Made by a program: the position numbers and the translations under genes. The notes beneath the pieces are model-generated. The model had not been told where the DNA came from. It worked only from the letters and a program-made list of their open reading frames with translations, and made no database searches. Below are positions 55,112-62,543 of a stretch of 64,000 nt of DNA, one piece after another; the stretch's first letter is position 1; every line of letters starts with the position of its first letter. Where the stretch lies: positions 186,001 to 250,000 of the forward strand of contig NZ_QOKV01000008.1 of assembly GCF_008365405.1 (NCBI RefSeq), written 5' to 3'. The stretch is from Azospirillum brasilense. GTDB taxonomy: Bacteria > Pseudomonadota > Alphaproteobacteria > Azospirillales > Azospirillaceae.

Positions 55112-57289
55112 TCACCGCACCGGATTGCCGTAGTCGTACTGCACCTGGGGCGCGCTGCCCTTGCCGGTCAGGCTTTCGATCAGCGAGCCGATGCCGCCCG
55201 CCACACCGCCTGATGACCCGCGCGCCGGGGCCGCCGCCGGGGTGGCGCGGGCGGGTTCGGCGATGCCGCCGGAGGCGACATAGGCGGGGGCGCCCTCCAT
55301 CCCCGGCAGGGGGCGGGGCGGGCGTCCGGCGTGGGCGTCCAGCATGAAGCCCTGCCACAGCTTGGCCGGCAGCGAGCCGCCGGTGACCCGCTTCATCTCG
55401 GCGTTGTTGTCGTTGCCCAGCCACACCCCGGCCACGAGGTCGGCGGTGAAGCCGACGAACCAGGCGTCGCGGTAATCCTGGGTGGTGCCCGACTTGGCCG
55501 CCGCCGGGCGGTCGAGCTTCGCCGACTTGCCGGTGCCGTACTCGATGACGCCGGTCATCATGCGGGTGAGCTGCACCGCGTGCGCCGGGTCGACCACCGG
55601 GACGGAGCCGCCGGCCTGCCGCCGGTACAGGACGTTGCCGTCGCGGTCCCTGATCTCGGTGATGGCGTAGGGCCAGACCGGGGCGCCGCGGTTGGCGATG
55701 CCGGCGTAGCCGCGGGTCAGCTCCAGCAGGTTGACCTCGCTGGTGCCGAGCGCCAGCGACAGGTCCTTGCCCAGCGGCGAGTTGATGCCCAGCCCCGCCG
55801 CCACCCGGCGCACCCGCTCCACCCCGATGCGGTCGATGATGCGCACGGTCGCGGTGTTGGACGAATGGGCCAGAGCGTTGGCCATGGTGACGGTGCCGCG
55901 GAACTTGCCGTCGTAGTTGCCGGGGCTCCAGCCGCCGATGCGGACCGGGGCGTCCTCGACCGGGCTGTCGGGCGACCAGCCGGCCTCCAGCGCCGCCAGA
56001 TAGACGAAGGGCTTGAAGGCCGACCCCGGCTGGCGCATCGCCTGGGTGGCGCGGTTGAACTCGCTGCTGTCGTAGTCCCGCCCGCCGACCAGGGCGCGCA
56101 CCGCGCCGTCGGTGGTCATGGCGACCAGGGCGCCCTGGCGCGCGTTGGCGGTGGCGCCGGCGCCGGACAGGATCTCCTCCAGCCGCTGCTCCGCCGCGCG
56201 CTGCAGCTTGAGGTCCAGCGTCGTGCGCACCACCACGTCACCGTGGCCGGAGCCGACGAAGGCGGAGACCAGCTCCGTCACCCAATCCGCGAAATAGCGC
56301 CCGTCGCCGCCCGGCTTGCGCTTGGCCGACGGCGGGGCGTTGCGCGCCGCCTCCAGTTCCTGCGCGGTGATGAAGCCGGCGTCCACCATGGCGCCCATCA
56401 CGACGCGCGACCGTTCCGCCGCCTCGTCCGGGTTGGAGGACGGGGCGTAGCGCGAGGGCGCCTTCAGCAGGCCGGCGATGATCGCCGATTCCCGCAGGTC
56501 GAGCTGGGTCGCCGGCTTGCCGAAATAGGTGCGGGACGCTGCGTCCACGCCGAAGGTGCCCGCCCCCAGATAGACGCGGTTCAGATAGGCGGTGAGGATC
56601 TGGTCCTTGGTGAAGCGGTGCTCCAGCCACAGCGCCAGCATGGCCTCCTGGATCTTGCGCTTCAGCGACTTCTCGGGCGTCAGGAAGAGGTTCTTGGCGA
56701 GCTGCTGGGTGATGGTGGAACCACCCTGCGCCGAGCGCCCGGACCGCCAGTTGACGTAGAGCGCGCGGGCCAGACCGATGGGATCGACGCCGAAATGCGA
56801 GTAGAAGCGCCGGTCCTCAATGGCCAGCACGGCATGGATCAGATGCGGCGGCAGGTCGCGCACGCCCAGCGTCGTGCCGTGCAGGTCGCCGAAGCGCGCG
56901 AACTCCGACCCGTCGGCCGCCAGCACGGTGACCGAGGCGCGCCGTTCGAACTGCGCGACCTTGGAGATGTCCGGCAGGTCCAGCGCGAACCAGGCCAGCA
57001 CCGCGCCCAGCGCGATGCCGCACCACACGCCCGCCACCGTTCCGGCATAGACCAGCGTGCCGAGGATCGACCGCCGCCCGCCACCGCTGCCTCTGGCCGC
57101 TTTCGGGGCGGTCTTCCGCGGCGGCGGAGCGGCTTTCCGCGGCTTCTCGGCCTTGGGTTTCTCAGGCTTGGTCGGCTTTTCCGGCTTGGGCGCGCGTTTT
57201 GGCAGGCGGGGGCGCAGCGCCGTTTCCTCGCCCCGCGTCTGGATGGGGCGCGGCCCCGCAAAGAGTTCGCCCGGTCGATCGTTGCTCAC
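55112..57289 (-). CDS. Bifunctional penicillin-binding protein, PBP1A type
   Basis: 725 residues. The basic, Pro/Lys-rich cytoplasmic tail (about 1-70) is followed by one membrane helix (around 75-100). The GT51 glycosyltransferase motifs are AVLAIEDRRFYSHFGVDP, GGSTITQQLAKN and RKIQEAMLALWLEHRFTKDQ. The transpeptidase motifs are SAFK in PGSAFKPFVYLAAL, SSNT and KSGTTQDYRDAWFVG. It polymerises and crosslinks peptidoglycan at the inner membrane. The C-terminus is a low-complexity Ala/Gly/Pro tail. ATG 57289. Confidence 0.95.
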   Translation of the reverse strand: MSNDRPGELFAGPRPIQTRGEETALRPRLPKRAPKPEKPTKPEKPKAEKPRKAAPPPRKTAPKAARGSGGGRRSILGTLVYAGTVAGVWCGIALGAVLAWFALDLPDISKVAQFERRASVTVLAADGSEFARFGDLHGTTLGVRDLPPHLIHAVLAIEDRRFYSHFGVDPIGLARALYVNWRSGRSAQGGSTITQQLAKNLFLTPEKSLKRKIQEAMLALWLEHRFTKDQILTAYLNRVYLGAGTFGVDAASRTYFGKPATQLDLRESAIIAGLLKAPSRYAPSSNPDEAAERSRVVMGAMVDAGFITAQELEAARNAPPSAKRKPGGDGRYFADWVTELVSAFVGSGHGDVVVRTTLDLKLQRAAEQRLEEILSGAGATANARQGALVAMTTDGAVRALVGGRDYDSSEFNRATQAMRQPGSAFKPFVYLAALEAGWSPDSPVEDAPVRIGGWSPGNYDGKFRGTVTMANALAHSSNTATVRIIDRIGVERVRRVAAGLGINSPLGKDLSLALGTSEVNLLELTRGYAGIANRGAPVWPYAITEIRDRDGNVLYRRQAGGSVPVVDPAHAVQLTRMMTGVIEYGTGKSAKLDRPAAAKSGTTQDYRDAWFVGFTADLVAGVWLGNDNNAEMKRVTGGSLPAKLWQGFMLDAHAGRPPRPLPGMEGAPAYVASGGIAEPARATPAAAPARGSSGGVAGGIGSLIESLTGKGSAPQVQYDYGNPVR

Positions 57290-57496
57290 GGCGCGGTCGC
57301 GGCCCCCAAGAAGTCCATGCCCGATGTAATCTGTGATGGAAAGCTATACGCCGCCGCCCCGTTGCGACGAAAGAGCGCCCTCGAAAGAGATAAGATTTGT
57401 CTTAGCACCGTTGCAGATGGATGACGGGGGTGGAAGAAAAGCCGCCGCGGACTGTTGTTTCCATGAATAAGCGTTGACGCAGCGGAGAGCCTGTTC

Positions 57497-57808
57497 ATGT
57501 CGAAACCCCTGACCGTTTCCATTCCCCACAAGCTCGGCCGGGACGAGGCGAAGCGGCGCGTGGCGGAGGGGGTGGGGCAGGCCCGCTCCCACCTCGCCGC
57601 GGTCGCCAGCAGCATGGACGACCATTGGACCGACGACCGCGTGGATTTTCGCGTGGTGGCGATGGCCCAGACCGTCACCGGCTTCATCGACGTGCAGGAC
57701 GACAGCGTCACCGTGGAGGTGCAGCTTCCCTGGGCGCTCGGCCTGCTGGCCAACAAGGTGAAGGACCGGCTGCAGAGCAAGGGCACCCTGCTGCTGGAAA
57801 GGAAGTAG
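57497..57808 (+). CDS. Polyhydroxyalkanoic acid system family protein
   Basis: 103 residues from ATG 57497. It matches the PHA_gran_rgn family: LTVSIPHKLGRDEAKRRVAE, DDRVDFRVVAMAQTVTGFID and VEVQLPWALGLLANKVKDRL. Members are small proteins found with PHA granules or PHA gene clusters; the exact role is unknown. Together with phaZ in this window it supports a PHB-storing organism. It converges on pspF across compound repeat D. Confidence 0.88.
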   Translation: MSKPLTVSIPHKLGRDEAKRRVAEGVGQARSHLAAVASSMDDHWTDDRVDFRVVAMAQTVTGFIDVQDDSVTVEVQLPWALGLLANKVKDRLQSKGTLLLERK

Positions 57809-57810
57809 AT

Positions 57811-57952
57811 CCCTCTCCCGACCCGGGAGAGGGAAGGGGCCCGTGCGGAGCGCGGGAAGGGTGAGGGTGCTGCCAAGGATTAGCGCCTTGATCCTTGCAC
57901 GACCCTCACCCGCCCGCTGTCGCGGGCACCCTCTCCCGGGGCGGGAGAGGGA
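57811..57952. repeat. Compound palindromic repeat, copy D (convergent intergenic)
   Basis: About 142 bp. CCCTCTCCCGACCCGGGAGA, AAGGATTAGCGCCTTGATCC at the centre, CGACCCTCACCCGCCCGC and CTCCCGGGGCGGGAGAGGGA at the right end. Very close to copy B. It lies between the PHA-system gene and pspF. Confidence 0.9.
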
Positions 57953-57957
57953 TTGGG

Positions 57958-58959
57958 TTAATCGGGCTTGCCGATCAGCCCGTGCTTCTTCAGCAGCCCG
58001 CGAAGCTGGTGGTAGCCGAGCCCCAGCGCCTCGGCGGTCTGGCGCTGGTTGAAGCGGTTGCGCTCCAGCGCCGTCTCCAGCAGCCCGGACTCGAAGCGCC
58101 GCACCTGCTCCTGGAAGTCTCCGGCGGCAACGGGCGTCGCCTCCTCCGCGACCGGTGACGGGACGGCCGCCGCCGGCGCGGCCGGCCGCCAAGCGGAGGC
58201 GAAGGGGTCGAGCAGGATCTCCTCCACCGGCCCCTCCGGGTCGGACGCGGCGACGGACCGCTCCACCGCGTTGCGCAGCTCGCGCACATTGCCCGGCCAG
58301 CCGTGGTCGAGAAGCTGCTCCAGCGCCCGTGGAGTGAAGCCGGGGAACAGGGACCGCTCCAACTCCCGCACCATGCCCAGCGCGAAATGTTCGGCGAGCA
58401 CGGGGATGTCCTCGCGCCGGGCGCGCAGCGGCGGCAGGGTCACCACGTCGAAGGCCAGCCGGTCCAACAGGTCGGCGCGGAACCGCCCGGTCTCGGCCAG
58501 CGCCGGCAGGTCGGCGTTGGTCGCCCCGATCACCCGCACATCGACGGTCTGGGTCCGCCCGCCGACCCGCTCGATCTCGCCATACTCCACGGCGCGCAGC
58601 AGCTTCTCCTGAACGGCGGGGCTGGCCGTGGCGATCTCGTCCAGAAACAGCGTGCCGCCGTCGGCCTGCTCCACCCGCCCGATCTGCCGGCGGATCGCCC
58701 CGGTGAAGGCCCCGGCCTCGTGCCCGAACAGTTCGGAGTCGAGAAGGCTCTCGGTCAGCGCGGCGCAATTCACCTTCACGAAGGGCCGGTCCCAGCGCCG
58801 GGACAGATAGTGCAGGCGGGCGGCCACCAGCTCCTTGCCGGTCCCACGCTCCCCGATGACCAGCAGGGGGCGCTCCAGCGGCGCCACACGGGAGACGTGG
58901 GCGAGGACCGCGTGGAAGGCCGGGGACTCCCCGAGCAGAGGAGGTGGGTTGGGTTGCAT
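57958..58959 (-). CDS. pspF: Psp operon transcriptional activator PspF
   Basis: 333 residues. A sigma54 activator made of a AAA+ domain without an N-terminal receiver: Walker A GERGTGKE, the sigma54-contact loop GAFTGA, Walker B GGTLFLDEIAT, then a Fis-type helix-turn-helix at the C-terminus (NQRQTAEALGLGYHQLRGLL). It activates the divergent psp genes and is normally held off by PspA. ATG 58959 is preferred to an upstream TTG. Confidence 0.95.
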   Translation of the reverse strand: MQPNPPPLLGESPAFHAVLAHVSRVAPLERPLLVIGERGTGKELVAARLHYLSRRWDRPFVKVNCAALTESLLDSELFGHEAGAFTGAIRRQIGRVEQADGGTLFLDEIATASPAVQEKLLRAVEYGEIERVGGRTQTVDVRVIGATNADLPALAETGRFRADLLDRLAFDVVTLPPLRARREDIPVLAEHFALGMVRELERSLFPGFTPRALEQLLDHGWPGNVRELRNAVERSVAASDPEGPVEEILLDPFASAWRPAAPAAAVPSPVAEEATPVAAGDFQEQVRRFESGLLETALERNRFNQRQTAEALGLGYHQLRGLLKKHGLIGKPD

Positions 58960-59078
58960 GGTCAAAAGGGCGAAGAGTTGGCGAATTTCTTCATTCTATC
59001 GCGGAAATGGCGATGCTCCAAGACCGGTCTCCGCTTGCCCACCCCTGGAAATCCAAGGCTTTGCAGGGGTTTCTGGCT

Positions 59079-59094
59079 TTGGCACGGCCATTGC
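59079..59094 (+). promoter_or_regulatory. Sigma54 (-24/-12) promoter of the psp operon
   Basis: TTGGCACGGCCATTGC fits the consensus YTGGCACG-N4-TTGC exactly, with the GG and GC the correct 10 nt apart. It lies 30 bp before the first small gene and about 120 bp from the divergent pspF start, leaving room for PspF binding sites. Confidence 0.93.
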
Positions 59095-59123
59095 GAAGAA
59101 GGGAACCAAACAAGGAGACCCGC

Positions 59124-59270
59124 ATGAGCCACTACAGCGACTACCACCGCCGCTACACCCGCGAGGCCCGTCCGCTGGCGGCGCGCATCCGGACCTACCT
59201 GACCAGCCGCCCGACCGAGAGCTGGGCGTTCTTCGCCGCCGGCCTGCTGATCGCGACGATCCTCGGCTGA
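59124..59270 (+). CDS. Small membrane protein, first gene of the psp operon
   Basis: 48 residues, with a perfect AAGGAGACCCGC ribosome binding site before ATG 59124. The protein has a basic, Tyr/Arg-rich N-terminus (MSHYSDYHRRYTREARP), then one C-terminal transmembrane helix (SWAFFAAGLLIATILG). It is the first gene after the sigma54 promoter and 46 bp before pspA. I do not recognise a family. It resembles PspD/PspG-like small Psp membrane factors only in size and topology. Confidence 0.7.
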   Translation: MSHYSDYHRRYTREARPLAARIRTYLTSRPTESWAFFAAGLLIATILG

Positions 59271-59316
59271 CGCCATCAACGCCCGACCCTAAGCGACCAA
59301 GAACGGACACATCCCC

Positions 59317-59988
59317 ATGAGCATCTTTTCGCGCCTGACCGACATCGTGCAGTCCAACCTCAACTCCCTGCTCGACCGCGCGGAGGACCCGGAGAAGCTG
59401 ATCCGTCTGATCATCCAGGAGATGGAGGACACGCTGGTCGAGGTGCGCTCCTCCACGGTGAAGATCATCGCCGAGCGCAAGGAGATCGAGCGCCGCATCG
59501 CCGACCTGCACCGCGAGCGCGACTCCTGGGACCGCAAGGCCGAGACGGCGCTGACCCACGACCGCGAGGACCTCGCCAAGCAGGCGCTGCTGGCCAAGTC
59601 GCGCGCCGCCGAGGAGGCCGACGTCCTGACTGCCCAGCTCGCCCAGGTCGAGGAGGCGCTGTCCAAGTCCAACGAGGACATCGGCCGCCTTCAGGCCAAG
59701 CTGACCGACGCCAAGAACCGCGAGAAGGCGCTGGTCGCCCGCACCAAGACGGCGGCCAACCGCGTCCGCGTCCGCTCCACCCTGCACGACGAGCGGATCA
59801 ACGACGCCTTCTCCCGCTTCGAGCAGGTGGAGCGCAATCTCGACGAACTGGAAGGCCGCGTGGAGGCCTACGACGTCGGCCGCACCAAGACGCTGACCGA
59901 GGAAATCGCCGAACTGGAGGCCGACAAGAAGGTCCAGGACGAGCTGTCCGCGTTGAAGGCCCGCGTCGCCGCGCGCCGGGGAAGCTGA
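59317..59988 (+). CDS. pspA: Phage shock protein A
   Basis: 223 residues. A peripheral membrane protein that forms helical assemblies and binds PspF. The N-terminal amphipathic segment is MSIFSRLTDIVQSNLNSLLD, then long coiled coil with EDPEKLIRLIIQEMEDTLVE, as in PspA/Vipp1. The C-terminus ends DELSALKARVAARRGS. It lies 46 bp after the small leading gene. Confidence 0.97.
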   Translation: MSIFSRLTDIVQSNLNSLLDRAEDPEKLIRLIIQEMEDTLVEVRSSTVKIIAERKEIERRIADLHRERDSWDRKAETALTHDREDLAKQALLAKSRAAEEADVLTAQLAQVEEALSKSNEDIGRLQAKLTDAKNREKALVARTKTAANRVRVRSTLHDERINDAFSRFEQVERNLDELEGRVEAYDVGRTKTLTEEIAELEADKKVQDELSALKARVAARRGS

Positions 59989-60052
59989 TCCCGCACCGGC
60001 GTCGACACTGGCCCCGGCTCTGTCTTTCCGGACGGCGGGGTTGACGTTGAGC

Positions 60053-60082
60053 CCCCTCTCCCGCCGCTCCGCGGGAGAGGGG
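60053..60082. repeat. CCCCTCTCCCGC hairpin between pspA and pspB
   Basis: CCCCTCTCCCGC (60053-60064) and GCGGGAGAGGGG (60071-60082), perfect 12-bp stem with a 6-nt loop, identical in sequence to the end hairpin of the compound repeats. It sits inside the operon, so it may attenuate or protect the pspA transcript. Confidence 0.8.
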
Positions 60083-60113
60083 TTTCCCAAACAACAAGAA
60101 AGGCCGTCCCCCG

Positions 60114-60341
60114 ATGAGCGGTTTCAGCTTCGTCCTCGCGGCGCTCTTCATAACCGTGGTGGCACCGCTTTGGATCATCTTCCACTACATCACCAAATGG
60201 CGCGGGCAGCGTGGGTTGTCGGCCCAGGACGAGCAGCTTCTGGCCGAACTGTGGGACATCTCGAACCGCCTGGAAGGCCGCATCCACGCGCTGGAGCGGG
60301 TGCTCGACGCGGAGTCGCCCAATTGGCGCGACAAGCTCTGA
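60114..60341 (+). CDS. pspB: Phage shock protein B
   Basis: 75 residues: one membrane helix (LAALFITVVAPLWIIFHYIT) followed by a cytoplasmic coiled coil (AQDEQLLAELWDISNRLEGR) typical of PspB. With PspC it senses envelope stress and relieves PspA inhibition of PspF. Start ATG 60114. Confidence 0.95.
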   Translation: MSGFSFVLAALFITVVAPLWIIFHYITKWRGQRGLSAQDEQLLAELWDISNRLEGRIHALERVLDAESPNWRDKL

Positions 60342-60386
60342 GCCTGCCGCATTCCACGATCAATCCGACCTGACGGGAGCCCGACG

Positions 60387-60788
60387 ATGAACCGTTCTTC
60401 GCCTTACGACTCGCCCAACCCGCACCGGCTCTTCCGTGATCCGCAGCGTGGCGTGGTGGGGGGCGTGTGCGCCGGCATCGCCGATTATTTCGGGTTCAAG
60501 CCTGCATTGGTGCGGCTGGCTCTGGTGCTGGGCCTGTTCTTCTTCATGCCGCCGGTGATCCTCGCCTACGTGATCGCGGTGCTGGTCCTGCCGGTCAAGC
60601 CACCGGCGGTCTACCGCAATCCGGAGGAGGAGGCCTTCTGGCGCGGCGTGTCGATCAAGCCCGACCGCACCCTGGCCGGCTTGACGCAACGCTTCCGCGA
60701 TTTCGAAAAGCGCGTGGGGAACCTGGAAGCGCATGTCGCTTCCAAAGAGTACGAACTCAACCGCGCGATCCGCAACCTGGACCGCTGA
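60387..60788 (+). CDS. pspC: Phage shock protein C
   Basis: 133 residues. The PspC domain (HRLFRDPQRGVVGGVCAGIA, then DYFGFKPALVRLALVL) is followed by membrane helices (FFFMPPVILAYVIAVLVL) and a C-terminal helical region with FRDFEKRVGNLEAHVAS. Start ATG 60387. It is the last gene of the operon. A small hairpin (CCCCGGAACGCCTCCGGGG, around 60795) follows. Confidence 0.94.
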   Translation: MNRSSPYDSPNPHRLFRDPQRGVVGGVCAGIADYFGFKPALVRLALVLGLFFFMPPVILAYVIAVLVLPVKPPAVYRNPEEEAFWRGVSIKPDRTLAGLTQRFRDFEKRVGNLEAHVASKEYELNRAIRNLDR

Positions 60789-60860
60789 CGGCAGCCCCGG
60801 AACGCCTCCGGGGCAAAGCCGCCGCCTGACCGCAGCGCCGCCTGTCGCGGCGCCGGGGGA

Positions 60861-60983
60861 TCAGCGCCGACGGCGGTTCCGGCTGCGCACACGCACCGGC
60901 TTCATGGCCGGGCGGGCGGCAGCGAGGCCGGCGAGGGCCGCAGCCATCGCTCCAACGAGCACGACCAGATCGAGATCCATCAT
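60861..60983 (-). CDS. 40-residue membrane-helix protein, unknown
   Basis: ATG 60983 (with a second ATG next to it) follows GGAGGAGCC, an excellent ribosome binding site. The product is one hydrophobic helix (DLDLVVLVGAMAAALAGLAA) with a C-terminal Arg-rich tail (VRVRSRNRRRR). It resembles an inner-membrane micro-protein. It is convergent with pspC. No family recognised. Support comes from the ribosome binding site, hydrophobicity and positive-inside topology. Confidence 0.55.
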   Translation of the reverse strand: MMDLDLVVLVGAMAAALAGLAAARPAMKPVRVRSRNRRRR

Positions 60984-61120
60984 GGCTCCTCCGCTTGACC
61001 CGATCAGAATGACGCAACTGTGAAGGACATGGTAGCGAAAAGAGGTGACAGCAACCGTCCGTCCGGCAGATGACCGCCACCGGGGCTCCCCCAAACGGGG
61101 AAGCCTATCCGTCCGAGTCG

Positions 61121-61648
61121 TCAATCGAGGTAAGGACTCACCGAAAGAATGGAGAAGCCCTTGTGCTCGGGATGGCGGGCGTTGGTCTTCTCCCGCGCCT
61201 TCGTCTCGTCCAGTCCCCAGACCAGAAAACGACGGCCCCTCTTCCAACGGTCCAGCGCCGTTCTCTCCAGGCCGCCGGTGACGCGCGCGCCATAGTCGGC
61301 GTGGGCCACCGTCACCACCCATCCAGCATCCGCCGGCGTCCGCCGGTCATCGAGGACATAGACGCGCCGGTCCTCCGCGCCCGCCGCCGCCAGACGCTGC
61401 TCCAGATCCTCGCAGGCCAAGTCGATGGATGCCTTGCGGCGCCGCGCCGCGCGCAGCTCCCGCGCCTGGTCCAGCGTGGCGCGGGCAAGGCGCTTGAGGC
61501 GTTCCACCTGTGCCTGGCGGCGGGCCGCGGCGTTGACGATGCGATCCTCCGCCGTCCGGAGCTGCCGCCGCGCCGACAGGAGCGAGGCCGCCAGCGTCGC
61601 CACGCCGACCAGTGCGGAGAAGAGATGCAGCGTCGATGGATGGCCCAC
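61121..61648 (-). CDS. Unknown protein with membrane helix and Arg-rich coiled coil (second of pair)
   Basis: 175 residues. The likely start is GTG 61648 (VGHPSTLHLFSALVGVATLA), 7 bp after the upstream gene, with GAGG 5 nt before; the frame is open further upstream but overlaps that gene. A membrane helix near the start is followed by an Arg/Ala-rich coiled coil (about 40-95) and a short globular end (RVYVLDDRRTPADAGWVVTV, ending SVSPYLD). No motif recognised. It is translationally close to the upstream coiled-coil gene, so the two likely form a complex. Confidence 0.65.
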   Translation of the reverse strand: MGHPSTLHLFSALVGVATLAASLLSARRQLRTAEDRIVNAAARRQAQVERLKRLARATLDQARELRAARRRKASIDLACEDLEQRLAAAGAEDRRVYVLDDRRTPADAGWVVTVAHADYGARVTGGLERTALDRWKRGRRFLVWGLDETKAREKTNARHPEHKGFSILSVSPYLD

Positions 61649-61655
61649 GGCGCCC

Positions 61656-62279
61656 TCAACTCGCCATCGCCAGGGGGCGGGGATCGCCCGACCCGGCTTT
61701 GCCCTGGCTGGCGCCCGTCCCGCCGGTCGTGATCGACGCGCCCTGAGGCGTTTCCTGAATCCGCAACACCACATAGCCGAAGGCGGGCGGGTAGCGCCGC
61801 TCGATCTCGGCGCGGGCCACCGGCATGGTGCGCGCCCACACCTCGACCGTCTGGGGCCGTGCCCAGCCGGAGTCGATGAAGGCGTGCTGCGCCTGCTGGT
61901 TGGCGCCGCCGCCGACATATTTGTTCGCGACCTGCGCGATGTAGCAGGGCGTGCCGGCGACCTCCTCACCGATCAGCCGCCGGAGCTCATCGCCGCGGTG
62001 CTGAAGGTCGCGCAGGCGCCGTTCCAGCGTCTGACGGCGGCGCGTGGCGTCGCCGATGTCCCGCTCGGCCTTGCGCAGATCGTCGATGCGCTGCGTCTTG
62101 CGCGCCTCGAACCCGGCTTCCAGCTTGGCGCGGCGGGTGATGGTGTCCTGCAGGCGGCCGGTGCCGAGCCGCCGCTCGATCGCGCGCTCGCCCAACAGGG
62201 CCGCCGCCTTGCCGATGCCGAAGCCCAGCCCGGCCAAGGCGAGCGCCAGGAACAGCGCCTGACCATAATCGTTCCACAT
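61656..62279 (-). CDS. Unknown membrane-anchored coiled-coil protein (first of pair)
   Basis: 207 residues from ATG 62279. A membrane helix at the start (ALFLALALAGLGFGIGKAAA) is followed by a long coiled coil rich in Arg, Glu and Leu (about 40-110). A globular part follows (GEEVAGTPCYIAQVANKY, ERRYPPAFGYVVLRIQETP). The C-terminus is Gly/Ser-rich. No family recognised. Such anchor-plus-coil proteins often organise envelope or septal complexes, but this is only a structural guess. Confidence 0.7.
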   Translation of the reverse strand: MWNDYGQALFLALALAGLGFGIGKAAALLGERAIERRLGTGRLQDTITRRAKLEAGFEARKTQRIDDLRKAERDIGDATRRRQTLERRLRDLQHRGDELRRLIGEEVAGTPCYIAQVANKYVGGGANQQAQHAFIDSGWARPQTVEVWARTMPVARAEIERRYPPAFGYVVLRIQETPQGASITTGGTGASQGKAGSGDPRPLAMAS

Positions 62280-62422
62280 GGCTGAGACCCTGATCCCCCG
62301 AAAAGAACCGGAGCGGAAGCGGCCCGGAGCCGGTTCGCCGCTTTCACCGTCTCATGGTGTCGAGAATGGAGGAGCGGTAATCCACGCCCTCTGGACCTGC
62401 AACGCCTAAGTGCAGGGCGAGT

Positions 62423-62438
62423 GAAGTTTGCAAACTTC
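62423..62438. promoter_or_regulatory. 16-bp perfect palindrome upstream of the coiled-coil pair
   Basis: GAAGTTTGCAAACTTC, with further GT/AC symmetry outside, lies 144 bp before the first gene of the coiled-coil pair, in the gap after the GGDEF gene. It looks like a dimeric regulator site and resembles the core reported for RamB-type regulators (AAAGTTTGCAAA). Confidence 0.5.
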
Positions 62439-62543
62439 GTTCACGTCAGGGAAATTTCCGTATCCGCTCTGTTTCCGCATCGTGTGCGGACCGCAAGAAA
62501 GCGGTTCTATGTTTTCACAAACCGCATCCGCCATGGCGGCGCA

